Below are positions 14,034-22,351 of a stretch of 37,472 nucleotides of DNA, piece by piece. The number at the start of each line of letters is the position of its first letter. Within the stretch, counting starts at the first letter, position 1. Origin of the DNA: an uncultured Coriobacteriaceae bacterium (lineage in GTDB: Bacteria; Actinomycetota; Coriobacteriia; Coriobacteriales; Atopobiaceae); the NCBI GenBank assembly GCA_900549525.1, contig UWSJ01000005.1, positions 1-37,472 on the forward strand. The letters are read 5' to 3'. The position numbers were made by a program, and so were the translations under genes. A model generated the notes under the pieces. The model did not search any database. It was not told where the DNA came from and saw nothing but the letters and a program-made list of their open reading frames with translations.

Positions 14034-15908
14034 CTACGCTTCCACGTAGTCGATGATGTGGCCGGGCGCCAGCGGCAGCTCGTCGGCGTAGACGCCCTCG
14101 GTCTCGAAGACGACGACCTCGTTGACACCCTCGTGGAGCAGCCCGTGCGGCACGTAGAGCGTGTGGATGGGACCCAGGCTCCAGAAGCGGCCCACGTTGA
14201 AGCCGTTCACGAGCACGCACCCCTTGCCGAAGCCGCGCATGTCGAGATAGGCGTCACGTGGCTCGTCCGCACCGGAGGCCGCGTCGCCGCCAAGCGCTCC
14301 CTCCTCCAGCGTGAGCTCGTAGCGGAAGAACGCAGGCTGCCCGGCCGTCCATCCGGCCTCCCAGTCCACGCCGTCCGCGCTCGCAAGCGGCAGTGACCAC
14401 TGCTCCCAATCCGTGAGGAAGTGCAGGTCGGCCATGACGCCCGTGCGGATGCCCTTGTGCTGGGTGTCGGCGAGCAGCTTGGGGCCGTAGTTGACGCGGC
14501 CCATGTTCTCCACAAGCACGTCGATACGGTTCTTGCCGGGCACGGGCACGGACGGCGTCGCCATGATGTCGGCGCCGATTTCCTCCTGATACTGCGTGGC
14601 CTTGAGCTCGCCGTTCATGAAGAGCTGCGCACGGTCGCGGCCGTCGATGATGCGGAACTTCTCCTCGCCGTCCATGTCCTGCTCGTCCCAGGTGCGGTAG
14701 AGCACGTAGCCGTACGACTGCCCGAGATCCTCCATGGGCATGGGGAACTGCGAGCGAATCGGGTTCGCCACGCTCTCCAGCGTGTCGAAGAGGCCCGCCC
14801 GGCCCGTGAGCCTGGCCGCCGGCACGTCCACCACGCCCTTCTCGAGTGGCTCGCCCGTCTGTGCGCCCGGGAAGAGGTCTCGGACCACGTCGCGCAGGGC
14901 GTACCACTTGGCGGTGGGGTTGCCCTGCTCGTCGAGGGGCGCGTCGTAGTCGTACGAGGTCACCTGGTGCAGGTCGTGGTCGTGGCGGGCCGAGCAGCCG
15001 TTCATGAAGCCGAAGTTGGTTCCACCGTGGAACATGTAGAGGCAGATGCCGTCCGCCGTCTGCAGGCACTCGCGCACGTCGTGGGCGAAGTCGTCGGCGG
15101 GGCGGCGCACCACCTGCTGGCCCCAGCGGTTGAACCAGCCGTCCCAGAACTCCATGTTCATGAGCGGCCACGTGCGCCCGTGCTCGGCGTGGAAGGCGCG
15201 CAGGGCCTCGAGGTTCTCGGCGGAGTGCGAGCCGAAGTTGCCCGTCGCGAGCACGCCGTCGTCGATGAGCGAGCCGGCGCGCAGGCACGCGCGCCAGGGA
15301 CCGTCGGAGGTGACAAGCGGCACGTCCACGCCGCGCTCGAGCATGAGGTCGCGAATGGAGCGCAGGTAGTCGTGGTCGTTGCAGTAAGAGCCGTACTCGT
15401 TTTCCACCTGCATCATAAGCACGTTGCCGCCATGCGTCACCTGACGTTCCACGAGCTGCGGCAGCAGACGGTCGTAGTAGGAGGCCACCTGCGCGAGGAA
15501 CTTGGGGTCACGAGAGCGCACGCGCTCGTCGCGCTTGGTGAGCAGCCACGCTGGCAGGCCACCCAGCTCCCACTCCGCACAGATGAAGGGCGAGGGGCGC
15601 ACGATGGCCCAAAGCCCCAGCTCAGCCGCCTCGTCGAGGAAGCGCCCGAGGTCGAGCATGCCGGAGAAGTCGAACGTGCCCTCGTTGGGCTCATGCAGGT
15701 TCCACGGCACGTAGGTCTCCACGGTGTTGAGGCCGGCGGCCTTGAGGTTGGCGAGCGAGCGACGCCAGTCCGTGGGGTGCACGCGGAAGTAGTGGATGGA
15801 GCCGCCGAGCACCTCGAACGGCCTGCCGTCGAGCAGGAAGTGCTCGGCGACCTCGAACGTGTGGGACGTGGCCGGGTCAAAGCCCGCGACCTGCTTGACG
15901 ACACCCAT
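14034..15908 (-). CDS. Glycoside hydrolase family 35 beta-galactosidase
   Basis: This 624-aa GH35 enzyme hydrolyses terminal beta-galactosides with retention. The acid/base is Glu171 in MMQVENEYGSY and the nucleophile Glu253 in MNMEFWDGWFNRWG. HYFRVHP, NTVETYVPWNLHEP and GGTNFGFMNG are strong family signatures, and C-terminal jelly-roll domains follow. There is no signal peptide, so it works inside the cell on an imported disaccharide; BgaC of pneumococcus, which acts on Gal-beta-1,3-GlcNAc next to a mannose-type PTS, is a plausible analogue. ATG 15908 is chosen because GGAGG lies 5-6 nt upstream; ATGs at 15926 and 15983 lack such a site. The operator palindrome lies 50 bp upstream. Confidence 0.95.
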   Translation of the reverse strand: MGVVKQVAGFDPATSHTFEVAEHFLLDGRPFEVLGGSIHYFRVHPTDWRRSLANLKAAGLNTVETYVPWNLHEPNEGTFDFSGMLDLGRFLDEAAELGLWAIVRPSPFICAEWELGGLPAWLLTKRDERVRSRDPKFLAQVASYYDRLLPQLVERQVTHGGNVLMMQVENEYGSYCNDHDYLRSIRDLMLERGVDVPLVTSDGPWRACLRAGSLIDDGVLATGNFGSHSAENLEALRAFHAEHGRTWPLMNMEFWDGWFNRWGQQVVRRPADDFAHDVRECLQTADGICLYMFHGGTNFGFMNGCSARHDHDLHQVTSYDYDAPLDEQGNPTAKWYALRDVVRDLFPGAQTGEPLEKGVVDVPAARLTGRAGLFDTLESVANPIRSQFPMPMEDLGQSYGYVLYRTWDEQDMDGEEKFRIIDGRDRAQLFMNGELKATQYQEEIGADIMATPSVPVPGKNRIDVLVENMGRVNYGPKLLADTQHKGIRTGVMADLHFLTDWEQWSLPLASADGVDWEAGWTAGQPAFFRYELTLEEGALGGDAASGADEPRDAYLDMRGFGKGCVLVNGFNVGRFWSLGPIHTLYVPHGLLHEGVNEVVVFETEGVYADELPLAPGHIIDYVEA

Positions 15909-15960
15909 GCGCGCCTCCGTTGTCATGCCCGGCCCGCCCGTCGCGGCGCCGGGACTCTGC

Positions 15961-15978
15961 AACTTAATATAATAAGTT
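15961..15978 (-). promoter_or_regulatory. Putative GntR operator in front of the GH35 gene
   Basis: AACTTAATATAATAAGTT has perfect AACTTA/TAAGTT arms, extended by one further C/G pair outside. It is the most symmetric of the three related sites, and its minus strand carries a TATATT -10-like hexamer. It stands about 50 bp before the preferred GH35 start. Confidence 0.65.
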
Positions 15979-16075
15979 GTCACGCGGCCCCCGCGGACGT
16001 GAATCGCCGAGCGGCATCACACCGTCACCGACGACGCGCCGGCATGCCGACACCCGCGCCGCAACGCCGCCCGCA

Positions 16076-17176
16076 TCAGCCCGCGAGCACCCGCGCCGCA
16101 TAGGCGAGACGGTCGTAGCCATACTCGAGAAACTCCCGGTACCCGCAGTACTCCTCGTCATAGTACGCGACGTTGAGCCGTTTGCAGCTGCGGTGGCACA
16201 TCCCCTCGAACGGGCAGGTGGCGCACGCCGCGCACGGCCGCCGGGGCTCGGCGAGAAAGCGCCTGACGGCATCGCAGCTCACGAGATCCCCCAGCGAATC
16301 CGGGCGCACGTTGCCGCAGCGCCACTCGTCGAGCGCGTAGAAGTCGCAGGGGTACACGTCGCCGTTGCCCTCTACCACGAGCTGCGGAGCGCACTGCCCG
16401 AGCATCCCGCACTGAACGGGCATGCGCCCCAGGCTCATCGCCATGACGTCGTCGAAGAGGCCCACCGAGATGTAGTGGCCACGTGCGAGCTCGCGCAGCC
16501 ATTGGTCGAGCAGCGCCCGGTAGAAGCTCGCGAAGGCGTGCGGCGTGAGCGACCACTCGCTTACCCGCTCCCCCAGACCCGGCAGGCAGGGGATGTACTG
16601 CACGTAATCGATCTTCTCGCGCAGAAGAAAGCCGAAGGCCTGCTGGGGATGACGGGCGAGCTCGCTTGTGAGCACCGTGAGTACGTTGAAGTCGACGCCG
16701 GCGTGCCTCAGGCGCGCAGTCGCCCGCATCACGCGAGCGTAGGTACCGCGCCCCTCCACATCGGGACGCAGGTGGTCGTGAATCTGGCGCGATCCGTCCA
16801 CCGAGACGCCCACGAGGAAGCGGCGCTCGGCAAAGAGCTCCGTCCAGGCAGGGTCGGCCGCGACGGCAAGGCCGTTGGTCTGGATGGTGTAGGTGACCTG
16901 CTGGCGCTCGCGGCGCTCGTCCACATGGGCTACGAAGTCGCGGAAGAACGGCAGGCCCGCCGCCGTGGGCTCGCCGCCTTGGAAGGCGAAGGTGACCTGC
17001 GCGTCAGGGGCAAGGGCGAAGGCCTTGTCGATGATGGCGTACGCGGTCTCGGACGACATGCGCGGGGCCACGGCCTGCTCGCGGTGGTCGGCCACGTCGC
17101 GGTAGAAGCAGTAGCGGCACCGCATGCCGCACGCCGACGACGCCGGCTTGATGAGGAAGCTCACGTGTTTGGTCAT
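16076..17176 (-). CDS. Anaerobic sulfatase-maturating radical SAM enzyme (anSME)
   Basis: anSME converts the active-site Cys or Ser of a sulfatase to formylglycine by radical SAM chemistry without oxygen. The 366-aa protein has CGMRCRYCFY (Cys16, 20, 23) for the SAM-binding 4Fe-4S cluster, GGEPT, and a C-terminal SPASM region with CGMLGQCAPQ, YPCDF and the cluster CAACATCPFEGMCHRSC. The order and length fit anSME. The likely client is the Cys-type sulfatase at 22352-23737 (CSPSR). The start codon overlaps the PemK-like toxin stop codon by 4 bp (ATGA), so its translation appears coupled to the toxin gene. It is the last gene of a minus-strand series starting at the PTS/sulfatase genes. Confidence 0.93.
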   Translation of the reverse strand: MTKHVSFLIKPASSACGMRCRYCFYRDVADHREQAVAPRMSSETAYAIIDKAFALAPDAQVTFAFQGGEPTAAGLPFFRDFVAHVDERRERQQVTYTIQTNGLAVAADPAWTELFAERRFLVGVSVDGSRQIHDHLRPDVEGRGTYARVMRATARLRHAGVDFNVLTVLTSELARHPQQAFGFLLREKIDYVQYIPCLPGLGERVSEWSLTPHAFASFYRALLDQWLRELARGHYISVGLFDDVMAMSLGRMPVQCGMLGQCAPQLVVEGNGDVYPCDFYALDEWRCGNVRPDSLGDLVSCDAVRRFLAEPRRPCAACATCPFEGMCHRSCKRLNVAYYDEEYCGYREFLEYGYDRLAYAARVLAG

Positions 17177-17511
17177 AGAGACGCCAGGATTGCCGAAAGC
17201 GCAGAGATGTCCTGATTCGTAAGGCGTCCGAGCTTTCCCGCCGACCCGAGGTAGCGAGGAGGAATCTGGGCGATGCGGTCAACACGTGCAATGGATGGCT
17301 TGTCCAGCCCGGCCTGACGCCAGTCGCGGATGAGGTAGTCATGCTCGAGACGGAGCTTGTTGGTGGCGCTCGTAACCATCATGACCAGCGACCCATCATC
17401 ACGTGTGCCAAGGACGATGACAGGGCGATACTTGTAGCCCTTACCGTCATCGAAGTCGAAGCGCGCGTGCCAGATTTCCCAGGGCTCGGGGACGAGCTCA
17501 CTCATCGTCAT
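17173..17511 (-). CDS. PemK/MazF-like toxin
   Basis: This is a small protein (112 aa) of the PemK/MazF-like type, probably an mRNA-cleaving ribonuclease. WEIWHARFDFDDGKGYKYRPVIVL is the family-type N-terminal beta-hairpin with the R-P-V motif. KPSIARVDRIAQIPP resembles the conserved Ser/Arg strand. The exact start is uncertain: ATG 17511 or 17505, both overlapping the end of the antitoxin gene, with no good Shine-Dalgarno, so translation is probably coupled. The stop codon overlaps the anSME start by 4 bp. A toxin fused into a metabolic operon like this is unusual. Activity is inferred from family resemblance only. Confidence 0.78.
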   Translation of the reverse strand: MTMSELVPEPWEIWHARFDFDDGKGYKYRPVIVLGTRDDGSLVMMVTSATNKLRLEHDYLIRDWRQAGLDKPSIARVDRIAQIPPRYLGSAGKLGRLTNQDISALSAILASL

Positions 17512-17773
17512 CTGCCCAGCTGGAGGGAAGCACGGCGACACCGTCGGCGTTCAGCGGTGCCTTATAGGCGCGTGCGGACAGCTTCTCGAACGAGGGGGAC
17601 GAAGGGGCCATCGAGAACGGCAGCCCACCCACATCGATGGACTTGACGAGAAAGACGTTGATGGCGTCCGAAAGGCTCAAGCCCCAGTGGGAGTAAATCT
17701 CGGTCGCGCGCTCCTTGACCTCCTCGCTCGTGCGGAACTTCCCCTCCGCGGTACGAGACTTCGTCGTTGGCAT
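17498..17773 (-). CDS. RelB/DinJ-family antitoxin
   Basis: This 91-aa protein has a ribbon-helix-helix-like core AEGKFRTSEEVKERATEIYSHWG followed by LSLSDAINVFLVKSIDVGGLPF, the hallmark of RelB/DinJ antitoxins. A disordered acidic C-terminus (SWADDDE) would wrap the toxin. GGGGGAGG stands before ATG 17773. The gene starts only 25 bp after the DUF3604-like gene and overlaps the PemK-like toxin gene. RelB/DinJ antitoxins are more usually paired with RelE/YafQ toxins, so this is a mixed pair. Confidence 0.85.
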   Translation of the reverse strand: MPTTKSRTAEGKFRTSEEVKERATEIYSHWGLSLSDAINVFLVKSIDVGGLPFSMAPSSPSFEKLSARAYKAPLNADGVAVLPSSWADDDE

Positions 17774-17798
17774 ATGGCCTCCCCCTTACGAAGCTAAA

Positions 17799-19454
17799 CT
17801 ACCCACAGTGTACCCAGATCGGGCTCGCCCAGGCGCACTGGCCGTCGGCCTGCACCACCTTCACGAACCAGCTGTGCTCGGTTGCCTCGGGACGCACGAA
17901 AAAACGCTCGGCAATCTCGTATTGGTCGGCGCAGAAGCCCTGGTAGACCTTCACCTTGTAGGCGTTGTGGTACCAGGCGTCGCTGCGGTAGAACTCCTTG
18001 GGATGCCCGGCCTCCTCCACGAGCCGCTTGGCCTCGTCCTCGAACATCTCGAGGAAGCTGCCCGCCAGGATCGTGCGGATGGGCCACGTGAACGTCTTGC
18101 CCAGGACCGTGAGCCGCACGTCACTTTCGATGGGCGCCTCGACCTCGAAGATGAAGCCCTCGGTGCGCATGGCGCTGTCGCGCATCCAGCGGCCGCCGCC
18201 CGCCTTCTGCGACTTCGCCGTAAACGAGACGTGCCGCTCGTCCAGAACCTCGCAGCGGTTCTCGAAGCTCGAGAACACCGGCTCCACGCTCACGACACGG
18301 CCGTCAGCCTCAAACGCGCCCTCCCAGAGCTTGCTCGTGGCCTCGGGGAAGTACTTCACGTTGGGGCCCCAGCCAAACTCGACGCGGAACTTGAAGCGCA
18401 CGACCGTCCCGTCCGGGCCAAGGGCGTCGGCCGCGCCCGGCGTGCCGGCCGCACCCAGCTCGGGCCATGGCACCACGTGCACCTCGGCCAGGTCGCCGTC
18501 GCGGTAGAGCTCGACGCGCTCCACCTTGCTCGCCGCCGTGGCGCGCACGTCGATGGCCACCTCGTCCGATGTCGTCTCGAAGGCCGATCCCAGCGGGTGC
18601 CCCTCGGCCTCGGCGTAGACGTCGATGCGCGGCCCCGTGAAGCCAAACGTGCGGCGCGACACGAGCGCGTCCCAGATGGCGTCCTTGGTGTACTCGCTCG
18701 CCCACACGCCGGCACGGCCGTAGCGGACCATGGCCGGCACCTCGTGGTTGTCGCCCGAGCAGATGATGCCGAAGCGATAACCGCGCTTGAGCCCGGCGAC
18801 CACGCTCGTCTCGTCCACGCGCGGCCCCATGTGGATATGACGGTTCATCGAAATGGACGTCATGTCGCGCTCGGAGCTGCCGTGGTGCGAGAAGGTCTCC
18901 ACAAACGGCGAGAACGTCTCGTCGTGCGTGGCCCACCTCTTACCGCGGTTGCCCAGGGAATAGGCGAGGTGGTGCGGGATGCCGATGACGTCCTGGCCGC
19001 GGTAGGCCTCGACGAGCTGCTGGTAGCGGGCCGGAAGCTCGATGTCGCCGTCGGTCTTGAAGTAGACGTTGTGGTCACCGTCCTCGCCCGTGCCCTGCCA
19101 CTCGAAGCCAGGCAGGCTCACGAAGCCGTCCGACTCCTCGCGCGCACGCAGGAAGTCGCAGATGTGCGTCCACTGCTCACGCATGAGCTCGGGGTCAATC
19201 TCGGCCTCGGTGCCGAAGGTCCCCGAGACGCGCACCATGTGATACGGGTAATACGCAAGCGTGAAGAAGTCGCTCACGCGCTCGCAGTGCTCGAACCACT
19301 TCTGGAGCTCGTCGATCTGGTTGGCGTGCAGGTTGAGGTGCAGGTCGGTGATGTAGCTGCTGTAGCCGCTCTTGTCCTCGTGGCCGCGAACTTCCACGTG
19401 GTGGGGCCCCACGAGCCCGGAGCCGGCCGCGCTGTCGTTGATCTGGTCTGCCAT
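17799..19454 (-). CDS. DUF3604-like PHP-type metallohydrolase
   Basis: This 551-aa protein has the pattern I associate with DUF3604/PHP-related proteins: DLHLNLHANQ near the start, FFTLAYYPYHM, LPGFEWQG, DHNVYFKTD, GIPHHLAYSLG, FSHHGSSE and ICSGDNHEVP. The many His and Asp residues would form a metal site. There is no signal peptide. The reaction is unknown; a phosphoesterase or glycan-related hydrolase is possible. ATG 19454 has GGGAG that overlaps the stop codon of the PTS IID gene 8 nt upstream, so it is in the PTS operon. This suggests action on the imported sugar. It could instead belong to another PHP subfamily. Confidence 0.7.
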   Translation of the reverse strand: MADQINDSAAGSGLVGPHHVEVRGHEDKSGYSSYITDLHLNLHANQIDELQKWFEHCERVSDFFTLAYYPYHMVRVSGTFGTEAEIDPELMREQWTHICDFLRAREESDGFVSLPGFEWQGTGEDGDHNVYFKTDGDIELPARYQQLVEAYRGQDVIGIPHHLAYSLGNRGKRWATHDETFSPFVETFSHHGSSERDMTSISMNRHIHMGPRVDETSVVAGLKRGYRFGIICSGDNHEVPAMVRYGRAGVWASEYTKDAIWDALVSRRTFGFTGPRIDVYAEAEGHPLGSAFETTSDEVAIDVRATAASKVERVELYRDGDLAEVHVVPWPELGAAGTPGAADALGPDGTVVRFKFRVEFGWGPNVKYFPEATSKLWEGAFEADGRVVSVEPVFSSFENRCEVLDERHVSFTAKSQKAGGGRWMRDSAMRTEGFIFEVEAPIESDVRLTVLGKTFTWPIRTILAGSFLEMFEDEAKRLVEEAGHPKEFYRSDAWYHNAYKVKVYQGFCADQYEIAERFFVRPEATEHSWFVKVVQADGQCAWASPIWVHCG

Positions 19455-19462
19455 GCCGCTCC

Positions 19463-20338
19463 CTACATGATTCCGAGCACGACCATGACGGCCGCGAACG
19501 CAAGGATGCCCGCGAGGAGCTTGTTGGCGCTCCAGCCCTTCTTGGCGATGAGCAGGTAGCTCACGACGGCCACGACGAGCGGCATGAGGTTGGGCATGAT
19601 CTTGTCGAGGATGTCCTGGATGGCGATCGTCATGTCACCGGCCGAGTAGACCCAGGTGACGGGCGCCTTGATCGTGGTGGCCGCCACGCCGCCGATGACG
19701 ATGAGGCCCACCACGGTGAGGCCGTCCGTGATCTTGTCCTTGAGCTCGGCGTTGGTGAGCAGCTTCACCGCGTCGAGGCCAAGCGAGTAGCCGCGCACGA
19801 ACAGGAAGTACTTGAGCGGAATCACGATGCCGCACCATAGGGCGAGGAACGCCAGCGGGCCCACGGGAGAGCCGCCTGCGGAGAGGCCGATGCCGATGGA
19901 GAGCAGGATCGGGTTGAGCGTTCCCACGAGGATAGAGTCGCCGATGCCGGCGAACGGGCCCATGAGCGCGTTCTTGGTGGAGCCGATGATCTCCTCGTCA
20001 AAGCTGGGATCGTTAGCCTTCTGCTCCTCGAGGGCGAGGGTGATGCCCGGGATCACGGAGCCCAGCTGCGGCTCGGTGTTGAAGAAGGTCATGTTGCGCT
20101 TGAGCGCCTCGGACAGGCCCTTCTTGTCGTCGCCGTAGAGCTTCTCGAGCGCACCCGAGAGGCTATGGCAGAACGGCGTGCCCTGCATGCGCTCGTAGTT
20201 CTGCGAGCTCAGGTTGAAGAACGCCCAGCGCCAGGAGGCGACGGAGACGTCGTGCTTGGACAGGTGCACCTCGTGGCGCTCGGCCGGCTGGGACGCGCCG
20301 GCCTGCTCGGGGGCCTGAGCCTCGTTAGCGCTCCTCAT
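19463..20338 (-). CDS. PTS mannose-family EIID (second system)
   Basis: This is the EIID subunit of the second mannose-family PTS (291 aa). An extra polar N-terminal extension of about 30 residues precedes the typical WAFFNLSSQNYERMQGTPFCHSL. GPFAGIGDSILVG is the conserved loop, and hydrophobic C-terminal helices end the protein. ATG 20338 has GAGGAGGG upstream. It overlaps the IIC gene by 14 bp. It works with IIC and the fused IIAB to import and phosphorylate a sugar, which the locus context suggests may be sulfated. Confidence 0.94.
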   Translation of the reverse strand: MRSANEAQAPEQAGASQPAERHEVHLSKHDVSVASWRWAFFNLSSQNYERMQGTPFCHSLSGALEKLYGDDKKGLSEALKRNMTFFNTEPQLGSVIPGITLALEEQKANDPSFDEEIIGSTKNALMGPFAGIGDSILVGTLNPILLSIGIGLSAGGSPVGPLAFLALWCGIVIPLKYFLFVRGYSLGLDAVKLLTNAELKDKITDGLTVVGLIVIGGVAATTIKAPVTWVYSAGDMTIAIQDILDKIMPNLMPLVVAVVSYLLIAKKGWSANKLLAGILAFAAVMVVLGIM

Positions 20339-21149
20339 AGTTGCCCTCCTCGTCCTCGATGACGGAAGCGGAGACGACGGCCGTGCCGGCGGAGGCCCCG
20401 CGGTTGCTGTAACGGGCCATCACGTAGATGAGCGCGAAGGCGATGGCGATGAACACGAGCGAGGTCGTGGTGATGCCGAAGGAGGAGGCGATGACCCACC
20501 CGAAGATGAACAGGAAGATCATCCACTTCTCCTGGATGATCTGGGCAAGCAGGATGGCAAATCCCAGAGCCGGCAGCATCTTGCCGCCCACGGCGAGCCA
20601 CTCGAGGACGATGGGCGGAAGCGCCGCAAAGAGTCCCTCGGCGAACGGGGCGCCCAGGTAGCACGTGGCCGCGACGATGAAGAAGCGCTCCACAAACTCG
20701 ATGATCTGGCCCTCGATGTTGGCCACGCGGATGCCGCGCGCGTCACCCACCTCGGCGCACTTGTCGGCACGATGCGGCCAGATGGCGTTGAACGTCATCG
20801 TTAAGTTGTGCAGGGCCACGCCGAGCGCGCCCAGCGGAATGGCGAGCGTCACGGCCATGTCTGAGCTGCCGCCTGCGGCGAGCGCGAGCGGGATGCCGAT
20901 GTAGGCGGCCAGGTTGAGGTCGCTCGGGACGGCGCCGCCCGGCGTGATCTGGCCGATGAAGAGCGCCTGCACGGCCACGCCGCACAACACGCCTCCCGTC
21001 ACGTCGCCAAGGATGACGCCGCAGATGAGGCCCGCGACGAGGGGTCGTCCGATGCCGTACCAGCCACCGGTGGTGCCGCACAGCCAGGGAACCTGGTTGC
21101 GGCCAAGGTATGCGAACAGGCCGATGAGGGCTGCCTGCCAAAGTGCCAT
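20325..21149 (-). CDS. PTS mannose-family EIIC (second system)
   Basis: This is the EIIC subunit of the second mannose-family PTS (274 aa). Hydrophobic helices and the motifs GLICGVILGDVTGGVLCGVAVQ and PGGAVPSDLNLAAYIGIPLAL match the family. ATG 21149 is preceded by GGAGGAG. It starts 9 nt after the IIAB stop codon and overlaps IID by 14 bp. The acidic C-terminus ends DEEGNYEER. Similarity to the other EIIC of this window is only family-level, so the two systems did not arise by recent duplication. Confidence 0.94.
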   Translation of the reverse strand: MALWQAALIGLFAYLGRNQVPWLCGTTGGWYGIGRPLVAGLICGVILGDVTGGVLCGVAVQALFIGQITPGGAVPSDLNLAAYIGIPLALAAGGSSDMAVTLAIPLGALGVALHNLTMTFNAIWPHRADKCAEVGDARGIRVANIEGQIIEFVERFFIVAATCYLGAPFAEGLFAALPPIVLEWLAVGGKMLPALGFAILLAQIIQEKWMIFLFIFGWVIASSFGITTTSLVFIAIAFALIYVMARYSNRGASAGTAVVSASVIEDEEGNYEER

Positions 21150-21158
21150 GGTCTCCTC

Positions 21159-22091
21159 CTATCGATTGAGCGCCTGGACGAAGTCGTTCTCGGGATCAGC
21201 CGGAACCTGGCGCTGGGTGAAACGCGTCCCCTTGACCGCCACCTCGCGCACGACCTGAGCCTCGTCGTCGGTCAGGTGCACGGTCTTGGCGTATGCGACG
21301 GTTCCCGGGCGATTGGGCACGTTGCCCATGTTCACCACGTCGAAGCCGTAGCCAAGCTCGTCGAGCTCGCGCAGCGTAACCACGCGCGGCATCACGACGA
21401 AGATGCGGTCGCCGGGGTAGCCGTGGTCGTCGCGCAGGCGCTCGACGGCCTTCTTCGGCGTGAGGATGGACAGCTTCACCGAGGCGGGCTTCGCCATCTT
21501 GAGGGCCATCTTCTGCGTCTCGTCGTGCACCGCCACGCCGTCGACGACCACCACGCGCGTCACGTTAAGGCGCGGCACCCACGCCGTCGCCACCTGCCCG
21601 TGGATGCCCCTGGCGTCGACGCGCACGCCGACGATCTGCTGGGGCTCGTCGGACGCGGGCGCCGGGCCAGCTGCGAGCGCAGACGGGGACGTCGGCACGA
21701 CGTCCTCCTCGCCACGCGCGACCGCCTTCACGTCGCGGATGCCGGCCCGGCCCTCGGCGATGAGCGTCGCGGTGTCCGCGCCCTGGATGGCCGCCGTGAC
21801 GACCATCGGCAGGTTCGCGCCCGAGATGATGCTCACGCGCTCGTCGTCCTTGTAGCGCGCGAGCGCCGCGTTGCACGGCGAGCCGCCGAACAGGTCGGCG
21901 AACACCTGGATGTGCTCCGCGCCCGAAAGCTTGTCGTCAAGCGCGGCGAGCTTCTGTTCGAGCTGCTCCGGGCCGTCGTCCGCGGCCAGGCTCACCGTGA
22001 GGATGTCCTCCCGCTCGCCGGCTATCATCCCGACCGAACCTCGCAGCGCCTCGGGCAAATCCCCGTGTCCAACCAATACGATTGCGTCCAA
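21159..22091 (-). CDS. PTS mannose-family EIIAB fusion protein
   Basis: This 310-aa fusion has EIIA at residues 1-125 (phospho-His9 in LVGHGDL, then DLFGGSPCN and GANLPM) and EIIB from about residue 150 (phospho-His164 in VRVDARGIHGQV, then VVNMGNVPNRPG). A Ser/Ala/Pro-rich linker of about 20 residues joins them. The start is a TTG at 22091: the peptide opens with the conserved DAIVLVGHG directly after it, and GGGAGGAG lies 4 nt upstream, with no ATG in reach. It is the first gene of the IIAB-IIC-IID-DUF3604 series. A GAAAACGTTT site lies 132 bp upstream. Confidence 0.93.
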   Translation of the reverse strand: MDAIVLVGHGDLPEALRGSVGMIAGEREDILTVSLAADDGPEQLEQKLAALDDKLSGAEHIQVFADLFGGSPCNAALARYKDDERVSIISGANLPMVVTAAIQGADTATLIAEGRAGIRDVKAVARGEEDVVPTSPSALAAGPAPASDEPQQIVGVRVDARGIHGQVATAWVPRLNVTRVVVVDGVAVHDETQKMALKMAKPASVKLSILTPKKAVERLRDDHGYPGDRIFVVMPRVVTLRELDELGYGFDVVNMGNVPNRPGTVAYAKTVHLTDDEAQVVREVAVKGTRFTQRQVPADPENDFVQALNR

Positions 22092-22222
22092 GGCTCTCCT
22101 CCCTTCCTATCCCTTCCCCACCGAGACGATCGCGCCTCGGTCTTGTCGCCGGCGCGGCCGTACGGGGCCTCACTGACGTCGGACTATGGCCTCGCGGACA
22201 TGTGCTGCCCGCAATACCCGTC

Positions 22223-22234
22223 GAAAACGTTTGC
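22223..22234 (-). promoter_or_regulatory. GAAAACGTTTGC palindrome-like site upstream of the PTS IIAB gene
   Basis: This site lies in the 260-bp gap between the sulfatase and IIAB genes. The same core GAAAACGTT is found at 23859-23867 upstream of the sulfatase. It may be an operator or promoter element shared by the two transcription units. The remainder of 22092-22351 shows no gene and no clear terminator. Confidence 0.35.
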
Positions 22235-22351
22235 GCGGAGGGCATGCAGCGAACGTACGACCTGCGCGCGTCTTGCGGCGTGCCCGCGCCTTGGAGCGCA
22301 CCCGCGCCCGCGTCGCGTGCCCTTCGGCGCACCACGTCGTGTGCCCGCGCC

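Noticed and set aside
22240..22350. Two near-copies of GTGCCCGCGCC near 22279 and 22339
   Set aside because: They are short, GC-biased and imperfect, and look like low-complexity sequence with no palindromic or periodic order.
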